Source of the DNA: an uncultured Clostridium sp.
GTDB taxonomy: Bacteria; Bacillota; Clostridia; TANB77; CAG-508
Length of the DNA stretch: 26,508 nucleotides
Direction: 5' to 3'
Assembly: GCA_900551615.1 (NCBI GenBank)
Contig: URWN01000018.1
Span: 1 to 26,508, forward strand
Under the pieces are notes generated by a model that was not told the origin of the DNA, ran no database searches, and worked only from the letters and a program-made list of their open reading frames with translations. Positions 1 through 7,508 of this stretch are shown here, piece by piece. Every line of letters starts with the position of its first letter. The first letter of the stretch is position 1. The position numbers were made by a program, and so were the translations under genes.

Positions 1-95
1 CATTAGAATTTGTAAACATATGTAGGGCAACCGAAAAAATTATGAAAACTATCATGCTTAGGTATCACCTGCTGTATTCTTAGTGAACTGTAGCA
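1..95. repeat. Right end of a MITE-like palindromic repeat, cut by the window edge
   Basis: Bases 1-95 align with the right-hand part of the complete element at 3103-3339. Both run through a cattagaatttg block, acatatgtagg, aaccgaaaaa, a tatgaaaactatcat block and a terminal gaactgta. This copy is more diverged at its outer end (agtgaactgtag here, actgaactgtaac there). The left half lies outside the window. It sits immediately downstream of the stop codon of the prepilin-like gene. Confidence 0.7.
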
Positions 96-141
96 AATTT
101 TATTGTTTTTTGGATTTAACAAGCTATTTTGGTTTGAAACT

Positions 142-2103
142 TTATTTAAACTGCCAAATATTATTTATTCTTTCTCCTGAAATGTCATTTTTTAAACACA
201 CGACTGGTCTTATTGTCCAATAATCAAATTGGAAATATGCATAACTAATTCCTGGATTGTTTATACATAATAGATTTCCTGTGTGTCCTGCTGCTGGTGA
301 CGCTAACCAATATGCTAAATAGTCTGGAAAATATAATGTGTCCTCTGTTGATAATCCTTCTATATGCATTGTTGTTGGCGCTTCAACATCTCCTACACAA
401 TATCCTGTATCTCCATTATTATTATAGTACAACTTTTTATATCCTTTTTCATTCCAACTTTCTACCCACATTTCTACTGTTGGAGCTCCTATTGCATCTA
501 TTGCATAATTTGTGTTTACTAGGTTTTTCCAATTATTAGTATTTAGTAATTGTGAAACACTTTTTATATTAGGATTTGTTTTGCTTTTGTTCCAACCCAT
601 TTTATATCTTGTTTTTACAAAATCTGTTATCTCGTTATATTGTGGAATATTTTTCCAATATACACAGTATTTATTTTGTGTACTTTCTTGCATTCCGGCT
701 AATGTTAATATGTCTGTATATAAATTTTGGTTGTTATTTGCAATTAAATATACATATCCATTGTTGTCTTTATAAAATATTTTCCAATCATTTGTTGTGT
801 TTCCATCTTTATTTAGATCTATTGGATAATTTACATAGTCGCCATAGTTGTTTTTTGATATGTCTTTCCATTCTTGTTTTAATGTTGTTATTTGTTTTGC
901 ATTACTTATATTTCCTGCTTGGTCTTTTACCCAAATATAATATGTTGTTCCTTCTGTTTTTCCTGTTACTGTTGTTTCAAACGTTTTTGTGTTTGCTATT
1001 TTTGTATAACTTGCATCTGTTGGTGATGTATTATTTGTTGTAATTGCATATCCTACTATTCCTGACGCTTCATCTGTTGCTATTATTTTTATGCTATTTG
1101 TTGTAGCAGTTGCCTCAGTTACTACTGGTTTTGTTGTATCTATGTTGGTAACATTGACTGTTGCTGCTCCTCCATAATTTATTCCGTCTGTTAGTATTAC
1201 ATACATAGTACCATTTTCTGTAAATAATTGGCTTATACCGTCTTTCCAGTTTTCTCCGCCATTACTTGTTTGTATTTTAAATGTTCCTATGTCGACATTT
1301 GAATTTATTTTTGCTGTTACTGTTACATTTTTATTTGTCCATGTTGACTTATCTATAACTATTCCATCTACAGAATATATAAATTCAACATCTCCTTGTT
1401 TTAATTCTGTTACATTTCCTGTCGTTTTTTCTACTGTTAGTTCTGCTTGTTGTCCATTTTCTGCTTTTGCTATTACTTTTATATTGTATTTTTTATTTTG
1501 TTCTAATTCTTCAAATATATATTCTGAATCATCTTCTTTTGTTTGTTTTAATGTATAATTTTTATCTTCTTCTGCTTTTATATAATATTCTAATTTTCCA
1601 CCCTGATTTCTACTTGTTCTTACTTTTATTTTTATTGAATTTGTTGTGCTTGTTAGACTTTCTAATTTTATTACAGGTAACATTTTTCCTTGTTCACCTA
1701 TAAATCTTGCCCCCACCATATCTACTTTGTATACATCTTTATCTACTATAACATAAAAATATATGTCTACTTGTTCTCCGTCTTCCTCTATGCTTGTGTC
1801 TTCTATATTTACTTCTTTTCCCATATTTAATAATTCATTTTTATTTTCTATAACACTATTTCTTGTTTCTGTTATTATTTCTTCTGCTGTTCCTGATGGA
1901 TTTTTCATTTGCTCTTCTAATAACCTTAATCCTAACCATTCTGCAATTTGACTTCTCTTTGTTTCCAATTTTGCTTTGTTTACACTTGCAAATAGTCCTG
2001 TGTGTGTTAGTGCTTGTATTGATATTGTTGATAATATTAATACAATAATAATTGTTATTACTAATGCAACTAGTGTTATTCCTTTACTTCTATTTTCATA
2101 CAT
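142..2103 (-). CDS. Prepilin-like N-terminal anchor with FN3/Ig-like modules and a DUF6273-like C-terminal domain (653 aa surface protein)
   Basis: I do not recognise a named gene. Residues 1-8 (MYENRSKG) precede a hydrophobic helix beginning ITLVALVITIII (9-31), a class III/type IV prepilin-like N-terminus lacking the usual Glu at +5. Residues 35-65 continue as an amphipathic helix. About 145-228 is an FN3-like beta domain, 238-322 an Ig-like domain with an STWTNKNVTVT motif, and 325-408 a second FN3-like domain with the DxxSGI and YYIWVKDQAGN signatures. About 420-653 contains a DWKI...YLIA segment, YWLASP and a terminal RPVVCLK, resembling DUF6273-type domains of Clostridia surface proteins. 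The ATG at 2103 follows an AAGGAGA site. Gene 2 at 18124 has a nearly identical anchor. Likely held at the cell surface by the N-terminal helix; the ligand is unknown. It is divergent from an XRE repressor gene whose operators lie in its promoter. Confidence 0.8.
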   Translation of the reverse strand: MYENRSKGITLVALVITIIIVLILSTISIQALTHTGLFASVNKAKLETKRSQIAEWLGLRLLEEQMKNPSGTAEEIITETRNSVIENKNELLNMGKEVNIEDTSIEEDGEQVDIYFYVIVDKDVYKVDMVGARFIGEQGKMLPVIKLESLTSTTNSIKIKVRTSRNQGGKLEYYIKAEEDKNYTLKQTKEDDSEYIFEELEQNKKYNIKVIAKAENGQQAELTVEKTTGNVTELKQGDVEFIYSVDGIVIDKSTWTNKNVTVTAKINSNVDIGTFKIQTSNGGENWKDGISQLFTENGTMYVILTDGINYGGAATVNVTNIDTTKPVVTEATATTNSIKIIATDEASGIVGYAITTNNTSPTDASYTKIANTKTFETTVTGKTEGTTYYIWVKDQAGNISNAKQITTLKQEWKDISKNNYGDYVNYPIDLNKDGNTTNDWKIFYKDNNGYVYLIANNNQNLYTDILTLAGMQESTQNKYCVYWKNIPQYNEITDFVKTRYKMGWNKSKTNPNIKSVSQLLNTNNWKNLVNTNYAIDAIGAPTVEMWVESWNEKGYKKLYYNNNGDTGYCVGDVEAPTTMHIEGLSTEDTLYFPDYLAYWLASPAAGHTGNLLCINNPGISYAYFQFDYWTIRPVVCLKNDISGERINNIWQFK

Positions 2104-2152
2104 TTTGACTCTCCTTTTCTTTTGTTTTTTCTATATCTATAATCTAAAAATA

Positions 2153-2181
2153 ATTCTAACCTATTTTAGGTTAATTGTCAA
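2153..2181 (-). promoter_or_regulatory. Promoter of the prepilin-like surface gene
   Basis: On the minus strand TTGACA (2181-2176) and TAGAAT (2158-2153) are separated by exactly 17 bases, close to the housekeeping consensus. Operator-like palindrome 1 fills the spacer and palindrome 2 abuts the -35, so bound repressor should block RNA polymerase. Confidence 0.65.
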
Positions 2182-2197
2182 TAACCTAAAACAGGTT
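2158..2197. promoter_or_regulatory. Two tandem operator-like palindromes, AACCT-N5-AGGTT, between divergent genes
   Basis: AACCT-ATTTT-AGGTT (2158-2172) and AACCT-AAAAC-AGGTT (2183-2197) are perfect 5-bp inverted repeats with 5-base spacers. Their centres are 25 bp apart, roughly 2.4 helical turns. Between them lies TTGTCAA, containing the -35 of the leftward promoter and a possible -35 (TTGTCA) of the rightward XRE gene. The arrangement suits binding by the small HTH protein encoded at 2227, giving autoregulation plus control of the surface gene. The repressor assignment is inferred. Confidence 0.65.
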
Positions 2198-2226
2198 AAT
2201 TTAAAATATAATTGAGGTGTTTATTT

Positions 2227-2436
2227 ATGTATAAAAGAATTAAAGATTTACGCGAAGATAAAGATTTGTCACAAAAAGAAATTGCTAAAATTTTAAATAT
2301 GTCTCAAACAGGATATTCAAAATATGAAGTCGGAACTAATGATATTCCGACAAAAATATTGATTAAATTGGCTCAGTTCTATAACACATCTGTTGATTAT
2401 TTATTAGGTCTTACTGATAATAAAAAACCATACTAA
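2227..2436 (+). CDS. XRE/Cro-family HTH transcriptional regulator, 69 aa
   Basis: A single helix-turn-helix domain of the XRE/HTH_3 family fills the protein: RIKDLREDKDLSQKEIAKILNMSQTGYSKYEVG, then DIPTKILIKLAQFYNTSVDYLLGLTD, the classic helix 4-5 signature. There is no extra sensor or peptidase domain, so it is a minimal DNA-binding repressor of the phage/ICE or antitoxin type. I chose ATG 2227 over the in-frame TTG at 2212 because GAGGTG at 2213-2218 is an RBS eight bases before it. It is divergent from the large prepilin-like gene, with two matching palindromes in the shared 120-bp spacer. It probably represses its own and the surface gene's promoters; the inducing signal is unknown. Confidence 0.88.
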   Translation: MYKRIKDLREDKDLSQKEIAKILNMSQTGYSKYEVGTNDIPTKILIKLAQFYNTSVDYLLGLTDNKKPY

Positions 2437-2451
2437 GAATGTCTTTACAAT

Positions 2452-2502
2452 TTGAAAAATATACATTTTTAAACTGTAACTTTAAAAATGTATATTTTTC
2501 AA
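2452..2502. terminator. Bidirectional intrinsic terminator between the XRE gene and tadA
   Basis: A perfect 22-bp inverted repeat (2452-2473 with 2481-2502) encloses a 7-base loop, ctgtaac. T-rich arms on both strands suit termination of the plus-strand XRE gene and the minus-strand tadA gene. The stem is AT-rich, as are all terminators here. Confidence 0.8.
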
Positions 2503-2528
2503 AATCTTAATTCTGTCATATTTATCTT

Positions 2529-2990
2529 TTATTTATTTTTCTTAACTTTTCTTAATTCTTTAAAAAAGTCTTTTAACATATTCTCGCATTCTTCTTTTAA
2601 TATGCCTTTTTCATATTCAACTTTATGATTAAAAGTATAATCTTCTAATAAATTAAATACAGAACCCACTGCTCCTGTCTTTTCGTCACTTGCCCCTATA
2701 TACACTTTTTTTATTCTAGAATTTATTAAGGCCCCTGCACACATAGAACATGGTTCTAATGTAACATACATTTCACAATCTATTAGTCTCCATGAATTTA
2801 ATTTTTTACTCGCTTTCTGAATTGCTAAAATCTCTGCATGTTTTGTTGTATCATATTTTGTTTCTTTTAAATTATGTGCTCTTGCTATAATTTGTCCATC
2901 CTTTACTATGACTGCTCCTACTGGGACTTCTAGCTTATTATATGCTTTTTTTGCTTCTTTCAAAGCTTCTTTCATAAATTTTTCTTCCAT
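2529..2990 (-). CDS. tadA: tRNA-specific adenosine-34 deaminase
   Basis: Cytosolic zinc deaminase converting A34 to inosine in the tRNA-Arg(ACG) anticodon, needed to read CGN codons. The 153-residue length is normal for TadA. The zinc site is visible: H51-A-E53 (ligand and proton shuttle) and P80-C81-S-M-C84 (PCxxC ligands). EVPVGAVIV and NSRIKKVYIGASDEKTGAVGS match the family substrate-pocket segments; the last motif favours TadA over free cytidine or guanine deaminases. The ATG at 2990 has an AAGGAA site upstream and a promoter at 3036-3064. It is monocistronic here, with no dnaX/recR or SRP RNA next to it. No missing residues were seen. Confidence 0.93.
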   Translation of the reverse strand: MEEKFMKEALKEAKKAYNKLEVPVGAVIVKDGQIIARAHNLKETKYDTTKHAEILAIQKASKKLNSWRLIDCEMYVTLEPCSMCAGALINSRIKKVYIGASDEKTGAVGSVFNLLEDYTFNHKVEYEKGILKEECENMLKDFFKELRKVKKNK

Positions 2991-3035
2991 TTTTTTGTTC
3001 CTTTTTTATATTATTATTATCTATTTACATATAAA

Positions 3036-3064
3036 ATTATATAATTTAACTTTACAAAAATCAA
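3036..3064 (-). promoter_or_regulatory. tadA promoter
   Basis: TTGATT (3064-3059) and TATAAT (3041-3036) on the minus strand, with a 17-base spacer, about 45 bp upstream of the tadA start. Confidence 0.6.
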
Positions 3065-3102
3065 GGTATTAATAAATTATTATGCTACACATTTTAATCT
3101 AC

Positions 3103-3339
3103 TGTTACAGTTCAGTACGAATAATGTATGAGATACCTAAGGATGATAGTTTGAATATATTTTTGAATGTAACCGAAATAGTTTTACAAATTCTTAAGGA
3201 AATGCTTTAAAAGTTCCTGCCACTAGGGTTTGTTAAAGCATTTACATTAGAATTTGTTAACATATGTAGGAAAACCGAAAAAAATATGAAAACTATCATC
3301 CTTAGATATCTCATGCATTATTCGTACTGAACTGTAACA
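3103..3339. repeat. Complete 237-bp MITE-like palindromic element
   Basis: The terminal ~50 bp are inverted repeats with about two mismatches: the left end runs TGTTACAGTTCAGTACG through GGATGATAGTTT, and the right end is its reverse complement. Inner arms also pair (acaaattct...aaatgcttta against taaagcattt...agaatttgt), so one strand could fold into a long imperfect hairpin with an apical loop near 3211-3230. No ORF of useful length is inside. No clear target-site duplication was found, so the transposase family is unassigned. A second, partial copy is at 1-95. Non-autonomous mobility is inferred from structure and copy number. Confidence 0.8.
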
Positions 3340-3373
3340 ATTTACTTATTTTTAATTAATTTGTCAAAATAAT

Positions 3374-3535
3374 TTAAAAATTTCCAGTCGTAGCAAATTT
3401 GTTCAAAAATTGCATTTGTAAATTATCTTCTATATATTGCTCTTCATTTGTTATTGACTTTTTACTTGAAATTAACAACATCCATAAGAATAAACTAAAT
3501 GTGATTATAAAAATAATTGAAATAAATAAAAACAT
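3374..3535 (-). CDS. Small single-span membrane protein, 53 aa, unknown function
   Basis: A short frame begins at ATG 3535 behind a strong GGAGG (3545-3541) five bases upstream. It encodes a hydrophobic N-terminal helix (MFLFISIIFIITFSLFLWML, residues 1-20), then a charged, Glu/Gln-rich tail (KKSITNEEQYIEDNLQMQFLNKF) ending GNF. It resembles the many tiny bitopic membrane proteins of endospore formers, but I cannot assign a family. It is isolated between the MITE and the rpoBC terminator region. The RBS, the start placement and the hydrophobic-then-charged pattern are the evidence; a random frame cannot be fully excluded. Confidence 0.6.
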   Translation of the reverse strand: MFLFISIIFIITFSLFLWMLLISSKKSITNEEQYIEDNLQMQFLNKFATTGNF

Positions 3536-3714
3536 GGGCACCTCCATTTCTATAAGATATAATATTCATTGAAATAAAAAATATTCCTATATATGAAAAA
3601 AACTGATTATATTATATCATCTTTTTATAAGCATGTCCTAAAAATTTTGTCGAAAATAAGAATAACTCCAAAAAAATTTTTGATTTTTAGTAACTTTGTT
3701 CATACACGAATTTT

Positions 3715-3753
3715 AAAAAAGAATTTACAACTAAAAATTGTAAATTCTTTTTT
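3715..3753. terminator. Intrinsic terminator downstream of rpoBC
   Basis: aaaaaagaatttacaa (3715-3730) pairs with ttgtaaattctttttt (3738-3753) as a perfect 16-bp stem with a 7-base loop, and an oligo-T run is present on either strand. It is the first convincing terminator after rpoC on the minus strand. The rest of 3536-3857 holds only the RBS region of the 53-aa gene and the palindromic repeat at 3799-3867. Confidence 0.7.
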
Positions 3754-3798
3754 CTATAACAAATTTATTTTAATTTTCTAATTTATTATATCTAAGAT

Positions 3799-3867
3799 CG
3801 GTTCTTTTGGGACATTTTTGTCCAATCAGAACCGTCCCTATTGGACACAACTGGTCCCTATTGGACA
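3799..3867. repeat. REP-like palindrome plus two direct repeats overlapping the rpoC stop codon
   Basis: 3799-3834 is an imperfect palindrome: CGGTTCT pairs with AGAACCG, and the inner TGGGACA/TGTCCAA flank a T-rich loop. Next to it the 14-mer gtccctattggaca occurs twice (3834-3847 and 3854-3867). The second copy contains the rpoC stop (TAG, 3858-3860) and its last codons. The GGGAC...GTCCC words resemble dispersed palindromic repeats common in Clostridia genomes. It lacks a good T-tract, so it is probably not the main terminator. Confidence 0.7.
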
Positions 3868-6800
3868 TCTGCAACTTCTTCAGGTTTCTTTTCTGTATTG
3901 ATGTGAAGGTCTTGGTATTTTTTCATACCAGTACCTGCTGGAATTAATTTACCAATGATAACATTTTCTTTTAATCCAACTAAGTCATCTACTTTGCCTT
4001 TAATAGCTGCTTCAGTAAGAACTCTTGTTGTTTCTTGGAATGATGCTGCTGATAAGAAACTGTCTGTAGCAAGTGATGCTTTTGTAATACCAAGTAATAC
4101 TCTTTTTCCTGTTGCTGGACGTTTTCCTTCTGCTATTGCTTCATTGTTTATGTCTTCAAATTCATACATGTCTACTAAAGATCCTGGGAACATATGTGTA
4201 TCTCCGTTATCTTCTACTCTAACTTTCTTAAGCATTTGTCTTCCAATAACTTCAACGTGTTTGTCGTTGATGTCAACACCTTGATTTCTATAAACTTTTT
4301 GAACTTCAGATGTTAAGTATTCAAATACTCCTTCTGGTCCTTTTAGTTCTAGAATTTCTGATGGATTTATAGAACCTTCGATAAATGGATCTCCAACTTC
4401 TACCATGTCACCATCTTTAACTTTCATTTTTGAACCAAATGGTATTGTGTATGTTCTTGAATCTTCATTAGATGTTACTATAACTTCTTTCTTTTTCTTT
4501 GTTTCTTTTATTTTTACTTTTCCTGCAATTTCAGAGATTATTGCAACTCCCTTAGGTTTTCTAGCTTCAAATAATTCTTCAACCCTTGGAAGACCTTGAG
4601 TGATATCTGCAACACCGGCAACACCACCAGAGTGAATTGTTCTCATTGTAAGCTGTGTACCTGGTTCACCAATTGATTGTGCAGCTATAATACCTACAGA
4701 TTCACCGATAGATACTAAGTCTCTTCTTGCAAGTCCCATACCATAACATTTTTGACATACACCATGTTTTGATCTACATGCTAGAACTGAACGTACTTCT
4801 AATCTTTCAATTCCCGCATTAACTATTTTGTCTGCTATTTCTTCTGTTATCATAGTATTTGTGTCAACAATAAGTTCTTTTGTATTTGGATCGTATACAT
4901 CATTAACAACATATCTACCAATAATTCTTTCTTGCATTTTTTCGATTATTTGATTTCCATCTTTAATATCATAAACAATTAGTCCTTCATGTGTTCCACA
5001 ATCATGTTCTCTAACTATAATGTCTTGTGATACGTCAACTAATCTTCTTGTTAAGTATCCTGAATCGGCTGTTCTTAAAGCTGTATCTGAAAGTCCTTTA
5101 CGTGCACCATGGGCAGAAATAAAGTATTCTAGGGCATCTAGACCTTCTGCAAATGATGATTTGATAGGAATTTCAACGGCTTTACCTGTTGTACTAGCCA
5201 TAAGTCCACGGATACCAGCAATTTGTCTTAATTGGTTCATATTACCTCTGGCTCCAGATTTAACCATCATATATATTGGGTTTAAGTCATCAAAGTTGTC
5301 TTCCATTGCTTGACTTATTTTCTTTGTTGCATCTTCCCAAACTTTAATTACTGAGTTATATCTTTCATCATTTGTAATTAAACCTCTTGCATATTGTTTT
5401 CTAATAGTTTCTATTTTCTTGTCAGCTTCTGCTAATAATTCTTTTTTAGCTGCAGGTACTTTTACATCACTCATTGAGAATGTGATACCAGCAAGTGTAG
5501 AATATTTGAATCCTAAAGCTTTTACATAGTCAATAACTTCTGCTGATTCAATTACACCGTGTACTCTTATAACTCTTTCTATTATTTCTCCCATTGATTT
5601 TTTAACAACTGGGAAGTTTATTTCATATTGGAATGGATCTTCGTTTCTGTCTATGAATCCTAAATCTTGAGGAATTCCTTGGTTGAATATAATTCTACCA
5701 ACACTTGTCTCAATTTTTTTAGATTTCATTTCTCCATCTATTTCTTTTGTTATTCTAACAAATATTTTTGCATGCATTCCTACATCGTGATTTTCGTAAG
5801 CCATTATTGCTTCATCTGGATCTTTGAAGTATTTTCCTTCTCCTAATTCTCCATCTAATATCATTGTTAAATAATAACTTCCTAGAATCATATCTAGTCT
5901 AGGTACTGCAACTGGTTTACCATCTTGTGGTTTTAATAAGTTGTTAGTAGCTAACATTAAATATCTTGATTCTGCTTGTGCTTCTGGTGATAATGGTAAA
6001 TGCACAGCCATTTGGTCACCATCAAAGTCAGCGTTGAAGGCTTCACAAACTAATGGGTGAAGTTTTATTGCTCTACCTTCTACTAGTACTGGTTCAAATG
6101 CTTGAATACCAAGTCTATGTAGTGTTGGAGCACGGTTTAACATTACTGGATGGTCTTTTATAACATCTTCTAATATTTCCCATACTTCTGGTCTTAGTCT
6201 TTCTACCATTCTTTTTGCATTTTTGATATTTTGTGCTATTCCTCTACCAACTAATTCTTTCATAACAAATGGTTTGAATAATTCTACAGCCATTTCTTTT
6301 GGAAGTCCACATTGATAGATTTTAAGTTCTGGTCCAACAACTATAACTGAACGTCCAGAATAGTCAACTCTCTTACCTAATAAGTTTTGACGGAATCTAC
6401 CTTGTTTTCCTTTTAACATATCAGATAATGATTTTAAAGGTCTATTTCCAGCTCCTGTTACTGGTCTACCTCTTCTACTATTATCTATTAAAGCATCTAC
6501 TGATTCTTGTAACATACGTTTTTCATTTCTTACAATTATTTCTGGTGCTCCTAATTCTAATAATCTTTTTAATCTGTTATTTCTGTTTATAACTCTTCTA
6601 TATAAGTCATTTAAGTCAGATGTTGCAAATCTACCACCATCTAATTGAACCATTGGTCTTAATTCTGGTGGAATTACTGGTACAACTGACATTATCATCC
6701 ATTCAGGTCTTGTATTAGAAAGTCTAAATGAATCAACTGTATCTAGTCTTTTTACAAGTTTACCTTTCTTTTGTTCACTTGCAGATTCTAATTCTTTCCT

Positions 6801-7376
6801 AATTTCTTTTGAAAGTTTGTCTAAATCAACTTTTTCTAACAATTCTTTTAAAGCTTCTGCTCCCATTTTTGCTTTAAATGAACCTCTACCAAATTTTTCT
6901 TCTGCTTCATGATATTCTTTTTCTGTTAAAACTTGGCAGTTTGCTAAGTCTGTTGTTCCTTTATCTGTAACAATATATGATGCAAAATATACAACTTTTT
7001 CTAGGTTTCTTGGTGAAACATCTAATATTAAAGCTATTCTACTTGGTATACCTTTGAAATACCAAATATGAGCTACTGGTGCTGCAAGTTCAATATGTCC
7101 CATTCTTTCTCTTCTTACTTTAGATTTTGTAACTTCAACACCACATCTATCACAAACAATCCCTTTATATCTAACTCTTTTATATTTTCCACAATGACAT
7201 TCCCAGTCTTTTGTTGGTCCGAATATTCTTTCACAGAATAGACCATCTTTTTCTGGTTTTAATGTTCTATAATTGATAGTCTCTGGTTTTTTTACTTCAC
7301 CTTTTGACCATTCTCTTATTTTCTCATCTGATGCCACTCCTATTTTTATTTTATTAAAAATATCTAATTCGTCCAC
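3858..7376 (-). CDS. rpoC: DNA-directed RNA polymerase subunit beta'
   Basis: Catalytic beta' subunit of RNA polymerase, 1172 aa, normal for Bacillota without the large proteobacterial insert. The N-terminal zinc ribbon is C60, C62, C75, C78. The catalytic Mg loop NADFDGDQ is near residues 447-454. The second zinc site is C793 plus the CRSKHGVCQKC cluster near 865-875. The trigger loop/bridge region reads QIRQIAG-like NQLRQIAGIRGLM followed by GARKGLSDTALRTADSGYLTRRLVDVSQD. The GTG start at 7376 is preceded by AGGGGG. It lies 132 bp downstream of rpoB across a structured spacer. Its last residues and stop codon fall inside a palindromic repeat, so the extreme C-terminus (EEVADVQ) is repeat-derived. 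The remainder is ordinary. Confidence 0.98.
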   Translation of the reverse strand: MDELDIFNKIKIGVASDEKIREWSKGEVKKPETINYRTLKPEKDGLFCERIFGPTKDWECHCGKYKRVRYKGIVCDRCGVEVTKSKVRRERMGHIELAAPVAHIWYFKGIPSRIALILDVSPRNLEKVVYFASYIVTDKGTTDLANCQVLTEKEYHEAEEKFGRGSFKAKMGAEALKELLEKVDLDKLSKEIRKELESASEQKKGKLVKRLDTVDSFRLSNTRPEWMIMSVVPVIPPELRPMVQLDGGRFATSDLNDLYRRVINRNNRLKRLLELGAPEIIVRNEKRMLQESVDALIDNSRRGRPVTGAGNRPLKSLSDMLKGKQGRFRQNLLGKRVDYSGRSVIVVGPELKIYQCGLPKEMAVELFKPFVMKELVGRGIAQNIKNAKRMVERLRPEVWEILEDVIKDHPVMLNRAPTLHRLGIQAFEPVLVEGRAIKLHPLVCEAFNADFDGDQMAVHLPLSPEAQAESRYLMLATNNLLKPQDGKPVAVPRLDMILGSYYLTMILDGELGEGKYFKDPDEAIMAYENHDVGMHAKIFVRITKEIDGEMKSKKIETSVGRIIFNQGIPQDLGFIDRNEDPFQYEINFPVVKKSMGEIIERVIRVHGVIESAEVIDYVKALGFKYSTLAGITFSMSDVKVPAAKKELLAEADKKIETIRKQYARGLITNDERYNSVIKVWEDATKKISQAMEDNFDDLNPIYMMVKSGARGNMNQLRQIAGIRGLMASTTGKAVEIPIKSSFAEGLDALEYFISAHGARKGLSDTALRTADSGYLTRRLVDVSQDIIVREHDCGTHEGLIVYDIKDGNQIIEKMQERIIGRYVVNDVYDPNTKELIVDTNTMITEEIADKIVNAGIERLEVRSVLACRSKHGVCQKCYGMGLARRDLVSIGESVGIIAAQSIGEPGTQLTMRTIHSGGVAGVADITQGLPRVEELFEARKPKGVAIISEIAGKVKIKETKKKKEVIVTSNEDSRTYTIPFGSKMKVKDGDMVEVGDPFIEGSINPSEILELKGPEGVFEYLTSEVQKVYRNQGVDINDKHVEVIGRQMLKKVRVEDNGDTHMFPGSLVDMYEFEDINNEAIAEGKRPATGKRVLLGITKASLATDSFLSAASFQETTRVLTEAAIKGKVDDLVGLKENVIIGKLIPAGTGMKKYQDLHINTEKKPEEVADVQ

Positions 7377-7405
7377 TATTTTTCCCCCTAATTATATTTT
7401 TAGGT

Positions 7406-7480
7406 AATTTCAAAACAGAGTAGAAGCTCTGGCCACCGCTCGAGCAATTCCTTCTTGTCGGCTTCTATCTTTTTGAAATT
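7406..7480 (-). promoter_or_regulatory. Structured GC-rich intercistronic RNA element between rpoB and rpoC
   Basis: On the minus strand aatttcaaaa (7480-7471) pairs with ttttgaaatt (7415-7406), and tagaagc (7467-7461) pairs with gcttcta (7427-7421), with small bulges between. The stem carries a 33-nt apical part (7428-7460) that is about 58% GC by hand count. This is far above the surroundings and suggests constraint. It contains the self-complementary GCTCGAGC and a possible GCC[G]AC/GTGGC helix. There is no T-tract, so it is not a simple terminator. Possible roles are processing site, attenuator or protein-binding site; I know no matching family. Confidence 0.6.
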
Positions 7481-7508
7481 TATTAAATTATTTTTATTCG
7501 TTTTTTAT

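Noticed and set aside
142..420. A second variable region at the C-terminus of the first prepilin-like gene
   Set aside because: Base composition and codon ends there match the rest of the gene (AT-rich, A/T-ending), so there is no sign of adenine-templated diversification.
3593..3781. Plus-strand 62-aa frame MKKTDYIISSFY...
   Set aside because: No RBS, and its 3' half is the terminator hairpin at 3715-3753.
7428..7460. tRNA-like stretch (CTCGAGCGGTGGCC resembles a tRNA D-arm)
   Set aside because: No acceptor stem, no T-arm GGTTCGA and no anticodon arm; too short for a tRNA.
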